64,000 nt of DNA from Hymenobacter cavernae (GTDB lineage: Bacteria; Bacteroidota; Bacteroidia; Cytophagales; Hymenobacteraceae): contig NZ_BMHT01000004.1 in NCBI RefSeq assembly GCF_014641455.1, positions 278,025 to 342,024 of the forward strand, in the 5' to 3' direction. Shown piece after piece: positions 54,301-61,335 of this stretch. Under the pieces are notes generated by a model. It did no database searches, was not told the DNA's origin, and saw only the letters and a program-made list of their open reading frames with translations. Position 1 is the stretch's first letter. Each line of letters opens with the position of its first letter. The translations under genes and the position numbers were made by a program.

Positions 54301-54590
54301 AAAGAGTGCGGCTCGCTTGAGAAAAACGCATCGCGGTGAAATGGCCAGCTTCCATCCGTGAGGCTGTTGGGAAACTGCTGCGTGAAGGTAGTGGTCGGCT
54401 GGGCCGGCAACCCCAACAGGCGTTGCGCGGCCGGGTTGAGGTAAGCAAAAGCTAGGTCTACGAGGGTGCCAGCCTTGTCGTATACGGGCGTGCAGAGCAC
54501 GATGCCGCTAGGCGACAGGTCAAGCACCGTGGTGAGTAACGGCTCAGCGGGGAACAGGTCGAGAGCCGGGAACGTGGAAGTAGTAGACAT
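51360..54590 (-). CDS. Large PAS/GAF sensor histidine kinase
   Basis: 1076 aa from the ATG at 54590 (MSTTSTFPAL); the ORF start at 54629 adds 13 residues. No transmembrane segment. Several PAS domains in a row (N-terminal PAS, then about 165-280 and 285-400), a GAF domain (about 410-570, with ASRVGYAEDQGDNEH), two more PAS domains (about 580-700 and 705-825), then the kinase core with H box YTASHDLKSPITNIEGLL, N box NLLSNALKYHHPE and G boxes DNGLGIRE and GSGIGLYMVKRM. The core is a close paralogue of the kinase at 7092-9305. The receiver gene at 54770-55192 precedes it in the same direction. Confidence 0.9.
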   Translation of the reverse strand: MSTTSTFPALDLFPAEPLLTTVLDLSPSGIVLCTPVYDKAGTLVDLAFAYLNPAAQRLLGLPAQPTTTFTQQFPNSLTDGSWPFHRDAFFSSEPHSFELTRSVAGHQQRLHLVSQRVGGGLLLSLSEAPALPEAAPGVSEPAGRRSAERGQQLERTDAVLGSLQEFVYLFDLDGRFRYVNQPLLDLWGLTLEQAIGKNFFDLNYPTPLAAQLQAEIQQAATTRQPVTGATAQTSPTGEYEYTFVPLLDANGVVAAVAGRTQSVTERRRAEAALHISETKYRMLFETIDAGFCLIEVLFNDQQQPVDYRFAEVNPAFERQTGLVNATGRTIGEMAPELEQHWFDIYGQVALTGQPVRFEQRAEPLQRWFDAYAFRVGEPGQHQVAVLFNDISQRRQAEESLRRSEQQQAFLLQLSDRLRPLSDAADIQYQAACALGEYLSASRVGYAEDQGDNEHIVVTRNYTNGVPSIEGRYHYDDYGQELLRAFKAGRTVVRPDIAHDPTLTAEEKAAHAALQLGATVNLPLLKDEKLIAVLFMHYPTAHTWANDELALLAETAERTWAAVMRARTEAALRESEERFRIMADAVPQIIWITDVEGRTEFFNKQWSNYTGVPYEPSTAAAVAGGFVHPADSAHTMQAFEEARRTNTVFQVEHRIRAADGTYRWFLVRAEPFYDPVSGQIIRWFGSSVDIDDRKQAEEAVSRSEERLQKALSIDTVGVLFFDLEGRIHDTNAAFERISGYSRAELAQGQAYLDALTAPESIQATHQALQELRTTGESTPSEKQYLRPDGSPWWGLSAGKRLSETESVKFVLDITEAKRAEEALRHSQQQLQHANERLTRTNVDLDNFIYTASHDLKSPITNIEGLLQELEYQLPADKPLAQQLLPLIQMMQNSVARFQRTIDHLSDITKLQKEYDPLITEVLLEPVIEDVRQDLQPLIVQTGAHVEVDVAACPSVLFSPKNLRSVIYNLLSNALKYHHPERPPRVRIYCHPAPESQEFVLYVQDNGLGIRESRYPELFAMFRRLHNHVEGSGIGLYMVKRMVENVGGRIEVQSELGVGTTFSVHLPYASATNRNYRT

Positions 54591-54769
54591 AGCAGCGCAA
54601 AGTGGGTCGTGAAAATACACCCCCACCAAGTGAGATACGTACGCATACCCCGCGAATACGTCTCAGAATCACCTTCCGAAGCGCCAAAGGCCAGGGCCTA
54701 GGTTTGTCATTGTCTCACTGCTGGCAGAATGAAGCCATTACTCCCGCCAATCTGATACTGCCTGAAAAG

Positions 54770-55192
54770 CTAGGTAGTCGGTCCTGGCGGGAAGTGCGTG
54801 TGTAATAATCCGTGGACTTTCTCCGGAGTCAGGGGCTTGCTGACGAAACCCGATACGATGCCGAGCTGCTCGACGCGCTGCACGTCGCGCGGGTGCAGCG
54901 AGGTGGTCAGCATCACGATGACGATGGCGCCTTGGGCAGCGAGCGGCAACTGCTGGTACTCTTCCAGAAACTCAATGCCGTTCATGCCGGGCATGTTCAC
55001 ATCCAGCAAGATGAGCATCGGACAACTGGGCGTAGGCGGCAAGCAGTACTGACCTAGGTTGCGCAGGGCCTGCTCCCCATCTTGCGCGACGAGGATGCGT
55101 TCGGCCACGCCCAGGCGGGTGAGCAGCGAGCGGTTAAGAAAATTGGTGGTTGTGTCGTCGTCGACCAGCAGCACACACGGCAAGGGCATCAT
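54770..55192 (-). CDS. Stand-alone response regulator receiver
   Basis: 140 aa, a single receiver domain. Acidic pocket in LLVDDDTTTNFLN, phosphoacceptor Asp in LILLDVNMPGMNG, Thr in VMLTTS and Lys in VSKPLTPEKVH. It lies 180 bp upstream of the large kinase, same direction, and is a clear paralogue of the receiver at 6648-7064. The gene order is reversed relative to that other pair. Confidence 0.9.
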   Translation of the reverse strand: MMPLPCVLLVDDDTTTNFLNRSLLTRLGVAERILVAQDGEQALRNLGQYCLPPTPSCPMLILLDVNMPGMNGIEFLEEYQQLPLAAQGAIVIVMLTTSLHPRDVQRVEQLGIVSGFVSKPLTPEKVHGLLHTHFPPGPTT

Positions 55193-55350
55193 CGGCAGAG
55201 ATGGATACGAGGAATAAGGTTGATAGCTCAGGTAGCGTCGCTTATACGGCCCTTAGCGCGGAAAGTAGACGCCCAACGAGAACCCACCTCGGGCGCATAG
55301 ATGATTTTCCGCTGACTGCCAGCGGGTTTGGCCTTACGCACAATGCCCGG

Positions 55351-55422
55351 TACTTTCGCGGGCTGGAACGCAGCGTTACCGGTATTTCTACGAAGGTGCT
55401 GTCCAAGGAACTCAAGGAGTTA
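55351..55422 (+). pseudogene. Fragment of an HxlR-type regulator
   Basis: The plus frame reads RYFRGLERSVTGISTKVL followed by SKELKEL, which matches the winged-helix recognition part of HxlR-family regulators. The rest of the domain is not present on either side. It is followed by an intrinsic terminator (55503-55532), which may be the original end of that gene. Confidence 0.4.
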
Positions 55423-55502
55423 TACAGCAAAGCAAAAGGCTGGCTTAACATCGCTATTGCGCAGCTGGTAGCGGCTAGCACTATCCAGAAAATGTAAAAG
55501 CG

Positions 55503-55532
55503 AAAAGCCCCGATATCATCGGGGCTTTTTTT
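55503..55532 (+). terminator. Intrinsic terminator
   Basis: A 12-bp stem (55503-55514 with 55518-55529, AAAAGCCCCGAT core) with a 3-nt loop and a run of seven T (55526-55532). On the minus strand it also ends in A/T and lies close to the stop of the small secreted protein gene, so it may act in both directions. Confidence 0.8.
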
Positions 55533-55553
55533 GTAGTCTAACAAGTAGAGTAG

Positions 55554-55925
55554 TTACTTGGCTGATGCTGTTTCCTTTGCTTTCGTGTTGTCAGCTGGGG
55601 TAGCGCTAGTAGGAGAGGATTGTCGGCCATACAAAGGGCACAACGCGCCGGCGACGCCATCGGAGTAGGCAGACCAGTAGGCATAATCATCCCAGCGGCC
55701 TTGGCTTTGCGCCTGCTCAGCCAGAAACCAAGATTCCCTTATGGAGCGCTCCCGGCCGTCAAGGTTGCCACATAGAGATACACCTACTTCATTGCCGCGG
55801 GTAGCACCTAGGTTTGAACACTGCGCGGCACCGCCTAAGGTGCAGAAGCTTTGAGCGGAGGCTGAGACGGCGTTGCCTAGGAGCGCGCCGCCCATCATAG
55901 CGAAGAATAAAGCTAGTTTTTTCAT
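55554..55925 (-). CDS. Small secreted protein (123 aa), hypothetical
   Basis: Signal peptide MKKLALFFAMMGGALLGNA to SASAQ, then a mature part with four Cys (SFCTLGGAAQC, SLCGN, GALCPLYG) suggesting disulfides, and a disordered Ser/Thr/Ala-rich tail. No family recognised. It lies 50 bp downstream of another small secreted protein gene with the same direction. Both have the identical leader word CCACCAATTCCCATGAAAAA at their start codons (the last base or two may differ). Confidence 0.6.
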   Translation of the reverse strand: MKKLALFFAMMGGALLGNAVSASAQSFCTLGGAAQCSNLGATRGNEVGVSLCGNLDGRERSIRESWFLAEQAQSQGRWDDYAYWSAYSDGVAGALCPLYGRQSSPTSATPADNTKAKETASAK

Positions 55926-55975
55926 GGGAATTGGTGGAGAAGTGAGATACTTATTAGGATGATATTAAACGGGTG

Positions 55976-56428
55976 CTACCGACAGTCGGGATAGTAGGAA
56001 AATTCGCCTTCCTGCACCTCGCCTGTGGGAGCGTAAGTAACACTCACAAACGAGCCGTGCACGCCGTAGCCCAGGTAAAAACGCACAATTGGAATGGTGC
56101 TTCCTGGGAAGGTTTCGAGTTGCCCATGGGCAAACTCCCCTAGGTCCGTGCGCAGAAAGTAATTGCTGTTAACGCCCCCAAACAGACCAGTCAGGACAAA
56201 GTCTATGGCGCACCGATCATAACGGTTGTTCTCGTACCACCCTTGCACATAATCGGACTGTGCCTGTAAATGGAGCAGGGTGCCCAACTGCGCGAGCGGG
56301 GTAAACAGGCTGGCACTGGCCGGTAGCGTCAGCTTGCTGGCAGCAGCCTGCGCATTGCCGGCGAGCAGCAGACCCAGCGTGAGCAGGCAGCCTGCCCAGC
56401 GCGGGGGCAAAGAGAGGAATTTTTTCAT
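55976..56428 (-). CDS. Small secreted protein (150 aa), hypothetical
   Basis: Signal peptide (MKKFLSLPPRWAGCLL, then LLLAGNAQA), followed by a compact domain with Trp/Tyr-rich words (YVQGWYENNRYDRCAIDF, FYLGYGVHGSFVSVTYAP) and two Cys (C73 region and the C-terminal YYPDCR). No family recognised. Its leader at the start codon equals that of the downstream gene at 55554-55925, so the pair may be coordinately translated or arose with a duplicated upstream region, although the mature proteins are unlike each other. Confidence 0.55.
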   Translation of the reverse strand: MKKFLSLPPRWAGCLLTLGLLLAGNAQAAASKLTLPASASLFTPLAQLGTLLHLQAQSDYVQGWYENNRYDRCAIDFVLTGLFGGVNSNYFLRTDLGEFAHGQLETFPGSTIPIVRFYLGYGVHGSFVSVTYAPTGEVQEGEFSYYPDCR

Positions 56429-56623
56429 GGGAATTGGTGGGTGGTTAACGTGTCACCAATATCACCCAGAAGAATGTATCAGGGAAAGGAATAAGCCTGC
56501 CAGAATGTGACAGCAAGACGCTGTAAATGAGAATATCACAATCGTTTTCGATACGGCTCGTAGCCATCAATCTTAACAGTAGAACCAGCCGTTACCCTGC
56601 TGAAGGAAGAGAAATTTTTACTC

Positions 56624-57427
56624 TTACGGGGTCCCGGCTGCCTCTGTAATGTTGCAAAGCCGCTGCCCGAAAAGGCTACTGCTTGTGACATTTATTGCGG
56701 TATGCTGTCGCCCAGTAGGGAGTGTCAGCGAATAATGGGATATGCAATTGGAGCGAAAGGTGAGGTGGTCTAGCAACGCCGGACAGAACGGAGAAGTGGT
56801 TTGAAGCTGGGCTGCAAAGTAGTTGAAGGTGCAATAGCCGAAAGCTGAATGGCGCTGCTCAGCATTGTGATAGGCGATGTAATGGCTGATTTGCAGTCGC
56901 GCTTCCTTCAAGTTAGCGAAGCTGTCCTCATCTAATAATTCGGGTTTGAGCCGGCTCCAAAACGATTCGGCGTGGGCGTTTTCGTAGCAATCACCACGTC
57001 GACTCATGCTTTGCTGCTCCAGCCACGTAGCTAGATAGAGCGAGCCGCCACCCTGACGGGGCAAATACGTGATGTCGCCGACCTAGACCTGGTTTGGAGC
57101 AGCGGGAGCCGGTTGACCTGACAAGCAGTTAGGCGCCGCCCATACTGCTGCATCGGAGTTCGTGATGCGCAGTACGAACGAGCGTGGCTGCTGGGCACGC
57201 AGAACGTGGTGAGCGGCCAGCGTGCGCCGGCTGCGCCAGCAACCAACTTGTACCTGTCGCTCCGTGCGTAGCCGACGGGTGCTATAGCGACCCGAGTGTC
57301 GTCGCTGATGGCCAACTTGCGGGCAGCGGCTTGGGTTGAACGACTCTCGGCGCAAGGCTTCGGCTTTGAAGGTGACATCGTACTTACGCCCTTTATCGGG
57401 TGACGTCCCGTTCTTTTTTGCGGTCAT
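56624..57427 (-). pseudogene. Internally deleted IS3-family transposase remnant 1
   Basis: OrfA begins at 57427 (MTAKKNGTSPDKGRKYD) and frameshifts after KAEALRR into the frame with ESRSTQAAARKLAIS. The OrfB words APNQV-stop-VGDITYLP (57110-57060, TGG changed to TAG) and LYLATWL are joined directly to EQQSMSRRGDCYENAHAES. The segment between them, with the first two catalytic acids, is deleted. The end (NAEQRHSAFGY ... LQTTS) is kept. It cannot make a transposase. Confidence 0.8.
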
Positions 57428-57588
57428 GACAAAAGAAAGATGCGTTCTTCTTCTGTCTGCCTAGCTTATACCACCTCATCCACATAGTGCATTAACCCAA
57501 AGGTTCTTTGCTCGTTTGTTCGCAATACGTACGTTCGCTTCAACAGAAAATCTTGCCTGACATACTCAACGGATCCATAACAATGCCG

Positions 57589-57596
57589 TAGCTTTG
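57589..57596 (+). promoter_or_regulatory. -7 promoter box (TAGCTTTG) of the pyrimidine genes
   Basis: TAGCTTTG fits TAnnTTTG and lies 379 bp before the pyrB ATG. The intervening leader holds hairpins and a full terminator, described separately. Confidence 0.5.
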
Positions 57597-57974
57597 CAGC
57601 ATGCTTCAACCAAAAAACTTGTTGATGAAGCGCGGCACCCTCCTCGGCTGGGAACCGCGAGTGGGCCGGAAGGCCCTCGCTACCATCGGTTCTCCCGATT
57701 TTGCCACTGGTATTTCCGTTGTTTTTTCTGGGTGTTGCCCCGCTACCGTTTCGGATTCCGAAACGGTTTTTTTATGCTCGTTGGGTTCGTCGACTGTCGC
57801 TCCGCAGCCGATTACTACCTCCTACGGACGCCAACACCCTCTCCGCCTACCGTGGTGGCTGCCACCATCGTCTCAGCCTACACTGGTAGCCAGTTTCTCC
57901 GTCGTGGGTAATGGCAGATAAGGCTTCACACTGTCCATTTTAGCTAGACAACCTCACTTTCCCTCAATTCCGGT
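57597..57974 (+). promoter_or_regulatory. pyrB leader with probable transcription attenuator
   Basis: A leader of about 375 nt. Early hairpins are visible: CTCGG with CCGCGAG (57643-57661) and GGGCC-GGAA-GGCCC (57663-57676, a GNRA loop). A T-rich stretch (57712-57728) is followed by an intrinsic terminator (57746-57773), and 200 nt later pyrB starts. An ORF from 57601 runs through the terminator, as the pyrL leader peptide does in enterobacteria, but whether it is translated is unknown. No PyrR-binding loop or pyrR gene was recognised. Confidence 0.5.
57746..57773 (+). terminator. Intrinsic terminator inside the pyrB leader
   Basis: A perfect 9-bp stem CCGTTTCGG/CCGAAACGG (57746-57754 and 57758-57766) with a 3-nt loop is followed directly by seven T (57767-57773). 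It lies upstream of pyrB, within the transcribed leader, not at a gene end. Confidence 0.8.
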
Positions 57975-58955
57975 ATGGCACGTAAAGACCTGCTCGACAT
58001 CGCCTCCCTCCACCGTGAGGAAATCGAGTTTTTGCTCGACCAATCCACGTCCTTTAAAAAATTGTTCACCCACTCGGTGAAGAAAATTCCCGCCCTCGAA
58101 GGCAAGTCCGTGCTCATGCTGTTCTACGAGGCGAGCACCCGGACGCACTCTTCCTTCGAGGTCGCGGCCAAACGCCTCTCGGCGGAGGTAACGAATTTCG
58201 ACGTCGCCCACTCCTCCATCACCAAGGGCGAGTCGGTGCGCGAGACAATTGAGACGCTCCAGGCCATGCGCACCGACTACATTGTCGTCCGTCACAGTCA
58301 CCCCGGCCTACCCGGCATGATTGCCCGCCAAACCACGGCGTCGGTTATCAATGCCGGCGACGGAGCACACGAGCACCCCACCCAGGCCCTGCTGGACGCC
58401 TTCACTATCAGGGAGAAATTCCCCGATCCTAGGGGCAAAAAAGTCCTCATCATCGGGGATATTCTCCACTCCCGCGTCGCGCGTTCTACCAGCACTTTGC
58501 TGCAAAAGCTAGGTATCGAAGTCGCTTACCTAGGCCCGGGCTCGCTGGTACCCAAATACGGCCCGTCAACTATCCCCCGCTTCACCGACTATGAGGCGGC
58601 CATGGCCTGGGCGCCCGATGTGGTGTACCTGCTTCGGGTGCAGTTGGAGCGCCAGGACGTGCAGTTTTTTCCCAGCGTCCGCGAATACCACCGGGTTTAC
58701 GGCATCACCACCGCCCGGCTGGCGGAAATCCGCGACCGGGGCCTCTACATCATGCATCCCGGCCCTGTGAATCGCGGAGTCGAGCTGTGCGACGCCGTCA
58801 TGGACTATGAGCGCAGCCTGATCACCAACCAAGTCGAAAACGGCATTTCCATCCGCATGGCCGTGCTCGACTGGCTTACGCCCGGCGGGGAATTTCCGCG
58901 GCAGGAATCGTACGCCGCGCGGCAGCGAGCTAGCTCAACGGTGATTGTGCCCTAA
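57975..58955 (+). CDS. pyrB: Aspartate carbamoyltransferase catalytic chain
   Basis: 326 aa. It joins carbamoyl phosphate and aspartate, the first committed step of pyrimidine synthesis. Carbamoyl-phosphate motif YEASTRTHSSFE, HPTQALLDAF, the aspartate-loop region LLRVQLERQ and the C-terminal MHPGPVNRGVEL are all present. No pyrI regulatory chain is near. It is followed by pyrC after 94 bp. Compared with genes before 55.8 kb this block has no ACCTAGGT octamer. Confidence 0.95.
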   Translation: MARKDLLDIASLHREEIEFLLDQSTSFKKLFTHSVKKIPALEGKSVLMLFYEASTRTHSSFEVAAKRLSAEVTNFDVAHSSITKGESVRETIETLQAMRTDYIVVRHSHPGLPGMIARQTTASVINAGDGAHEHPTQALLDAFTIREKFPDPRGKKVLIIGDILHSRVARSTSTLLQKLGIEVAYLGPGSLVPKYGPSTIPRFTDYEAAMAWAPDVVYLLRVQLERQDVQFFPSVREYHRVYGITTARLAEIRDRGLYIMHPGPVNRGVELCDAVMDYERSLITNQVENGISIRMAVLDWLTPGGEFPRQESYAARQRASSTVIVP

Positions 58956-59049
58956 CTGCCGGACGCGGTTGGGTCCGCCCGTGTATTTTCCTCTTCAACA
59001 GCCAGAATATTCCCTCACCCCCTTGCCAGTTTACAGCACTCATAAATTC

Positions 59050-60327
59050 ATGCTTCTCCTTCAAAATGCCCGCATCGCCTCCGAAAATTCACCCGTACTG
59101 CTTGAAGGCGATGTCCTGATTGTCGAAGGAAAAATCCAGGACATAGGCAGCAACCTGGCCATTCCCGAGGGTGCCCGCGTCATCGACGCGCGCGGTCGGG
59201 TGCTGATGCCGGCTATGTTTGATGCCCACGTCCATTTCCGCGCCCCCGGGTTTGAGAACAAGGAAACCATTACCACGGGGAGCGAGGCGGCCATCAACGG
59301 CGGCGTGACCGGCGTAGTCATGATGCCCAACACCCGCCCGGCCCTCGACTCGGCCAGCTCGGTAGCCTCCGTGCTGGAAAATGCCAAGCACCGGTCCCGC
59401 ATTCCGGTGTACACCTCCGGCTGCGTCACCAAGAACCGCGAGGGCAAGGAGCTGGCGGAAATTGAGGGCATGCGGGAGCTCGGGGTGAAAATGCTCACCG
59501 ACGACGGCGATACCACCAGCGACCCGGCGGTGCTGCTGCGGGCCATGCAGTACGCCACCGAGTTTGGGATGTTTTTCGCCAGCCACTGCGAGGTGCCGGA
59601 ACTGGCCGGGCCGCGTGCCCTGAACGAAGGCGTAATGAGCTACCGGCTCGGTATCAAAGGCTCGCCGGCCTGCGCCGAGGAAATCATCATCGACCGCGAC
59701 ATCCGCCTAGCCCGGGCGGCGGGCGCGCACGTGCACATCCAGCACGTATCCAGCAAAGAGGGCATGGAAACCATCCGCTGGTGGAAATCCAGGGGCGATG
59801 TGAAGGTGACGGCGGAAGTGGCCCCGCACCACCTGCTGTTCACCGACGAGCACATCGGCGACTACGACACGAACTACAAAATGAACCCGCCGCTGCGCAC
59901 CCAGGCCGATTGTGATGCCCTGCTCGAAGGGCTCAAGGAAGGCGTCTTCGACCTCATTGCCACCGACCACGCCCCGCACACGCCGTTCGAAAAGGCCCAG
60001 GATTTCATCAGCGCGCCCAATGGCATCACTGGCCTAGATACAGCCCTGGTGTCACTCCATCACTTCTTCGTGGAGCCTGGCAAATTCGGGTGGGACCTAG
60101 TGGTGAAGCGCTACTCGGCGGAGCCCCGCCGCCTGATGGACCTGCCGGTACCCACCATTGAAATCGGCCAGGAAGCTAACTGCGTCTTGTTCGATACCGA
60201 AGCGGAAACCACCTTTACGCGGGAATTCATGAAATCGAAGTCCCAGAACACCCCCTTCATCGACCAAACGCTGAAAGGCAGCGTGGACCTAGTGGTTTTA
60301 GGCACCGAAATCCTGCTGGAGCGCTAA
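59050..60327 (+). CDS. pyrC: Dihydroorotase
   Basis: 425 aa from the ATG at 59050 (MLLLQNARIASENS); the ORF is open to 58945 but the extension is not family-like. Amidohydrolase of the class I type that closes carbamoyl-aspartate to dihydroorotate. Metal ligands in DAHVHFRAPG, HCEVPE, HIQHVSS and the catalytic Asp in ATDHAPHT. A gap of 94 bp from pyrB in the same direction suggests cotranscription. Confidence 0.93.
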   Translation: MLLLQNARIASENSPVLLEGDVLIVEGKIQDIGSNLAIPEGARVIDARGRVLMPAMFDAHVHFRAPGFENKETITTGSEAAINGGVTGVVMMPNTRPALDSASSVASVLENAKHRSRIPVYTSGCVTKNREGKELAEIEGMRELGVKMLTDDGDTTSDPAVLLRAMQYATEFGMFFASHCEVPELAGPRALNEGVMSYRLGIKGSPACAEEIIIDRDIRLARAAGAHVHIQHVSSKEGMETIRWWKSRGDVKVTAEVAPHHLLFTDEHIGDYDTNYKMNPPLRTQADCDALLEGLKEGVFDLIATDHAPHTPFEKAQDFISAPNGITGLDTALVSLHHFFVEPGKFGWDLVVKRYSAEPRRLMDLPVPTIEIGQEANCVLFDTEAETTFTREFMKSKSQNTPFIDQTLKGSVDLVVLGTEILLER

Positions 60328-60354
60328 CCGTTAGAGCCTAGCTGAAAAAAGACC

Positions 60355-60786
60355 GTCATGCTGAGCTTGTCGAAGCATCTCTACTGCTTCGTTGAATTGT
60401 CTTACTTGACTCATTAGAGCAATGAATGCGAATCAGTACAAGCAGTTGAAAGAACGCGAAGATGTTCTAGATTTTGCCACTCTGAATGCTACACGCAGAA
60501 TCTTGGCGCAACATGACCAAGCGCACCTTGCTGACCGTATTACCCGCATTCTGTCAAACGACAAGATTGATAAACCTAGCTTGCACAACGCCTCACAGGA
60601 ACGCTTTTCAGATTTCTATCGGGTCAGCTTAGCAGCTGAAGATGTTGCAGCTATTGTTTCAATCCTATTCGACTTCGAAGCTGAAATAATTGATACTAAT
60701 CCATCAGCAGCTGACTTGACTGACAAATGGAGTAGCCTTAATGAGCTAACGAAGCAGTAGAGATGCTTCGACAAGCTCAGCATGAC
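60355..60786. mobile_element. Cassette-like element with 39-bp perfect inverted ends
   Basis: 60355-60393 and 60748-60786 are perfect inverted copies, enclosing 354 bp with one ORF. The interior is clearly richer in A/T than pyrC and purE. The stop codon of the ORF lies inside the right arm. No target-site duplication was recognised (flanks ACC and AAC). The arm sequence is related to the half-repeat at 128-154, so the arms belong to a dispersed repeat family. Confidence 0.65.
60422..60760 (+). CDS. Hypothetical small acidic protein (112 aa) inside the inverted-repeat cassette
   Basis: Starts [18 protein letters not shown] and is predicted mostly helical, with no signal peptide or membrane segment. 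Words such as [18 protein letters not shown] and [15 protein letters not shown] suggest a compact helical bundle. I recognise no family. Its codon use is more A/T-rich than that of pyrC and purE. The final codons (NEAKQ region, here ELTKQ) and the TAG are supplied by the right inverted arm. It may be cargo of the cassette. Confidence 0.6.
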   Translation: MNANQYKQLKEREDVLDFATLNATRRILAQHDQAHLADRITRILSNDKIDKPSLHNASQERFSDFYRVSLAAEDVAAIVSILFDFEAEIIDTNPSAADLTDKWSSLNELTKQ

Positions 60787-60801
60787 AACAAATATTTTTC
60801 A

Positions 60802-61335
60802 ATGAACACCCATTCCATCTCCGACACCACTAGCTCCAGCGCCGTCCCAAACACCCCCCTGATCGGCGTGATCATGGGCTCCAGCAGCGACTGGGACACC
60901 ATGCAGCATGCCGTGCAGATTCTCACGCAGTTTGGCGTGGCCCACGAAGCGCGCGTGGTGTCGGCCCACCGCATGCCCGACGACCTGTTTGCTTACGCCG
61001 AACAAGCCGCGCCGCGCGGTTTGCAGGCCATTATTGCCGGCGCGGGTGGTGCCGCCCACTTGCCGGGCATGATGGCCGCCAAAACCACAGTGCCCGTGCT
61101 GGGGGTGCCGGTAGCCAGTCGCCATTTGCAGGGGGTGGATTCGCTGCACAGCATCGTGCAAATGCCCAAAGGAGTACCCGTGGCCACGTTTGCTATTGGC
61201 AATGCCGGGGCAGCCAATGCGGCTTTGTTCGCGGTTAGCATGCTAGCCCTGCACGACCCGGGCCTGGCGGCCAAGCTGCAGGCGTTTCGCGCTGAACAAA
61301 CCGAAGCCGCCCGCGCTATGACGTTGCCCGTATGA
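60802..61335 (+). CDS. purE: N5-carboxyaminoimidazole ribonucleotide mutase
   Basis: 177 aa from the ATG at 60802 ([10 protein letters not shown]); an ORF start at 60763 lies in the repeat and is rejected. Class I PurE motifs are present: [24 protein letters not shown] and [15 protein letters not shown]. It converts N5-CAIR to CAIR in purine synthesis. The stop overlaps the purK start (ATGA), so the two are translationally coupled. Confidence 0.95.
   Translation: MNTHSISDTTSSSAVPNTPLIGVIMGSSSDWDTMQHAVQILTQFGVAHEARVVSAHRMPDDLFAYAEQAAPRGLQAIIAGAGGAAHLPGMMAAKTTVPVLGVPVASRHLQGVDSLHSIVQMPKGVPVATFAIGNAGAANAALFAVSMLALHDPGLAAKLQAFRAEQTEAARAMTLPV

Noticed and set aside
57601..57921. Open frames in the pyrB leader as a normal gene
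   Set aside because: They cross a perfect intrinsic terminator and have low-complexity, non-domain sequence. A leader peptide remains possible and is noted with the leader.
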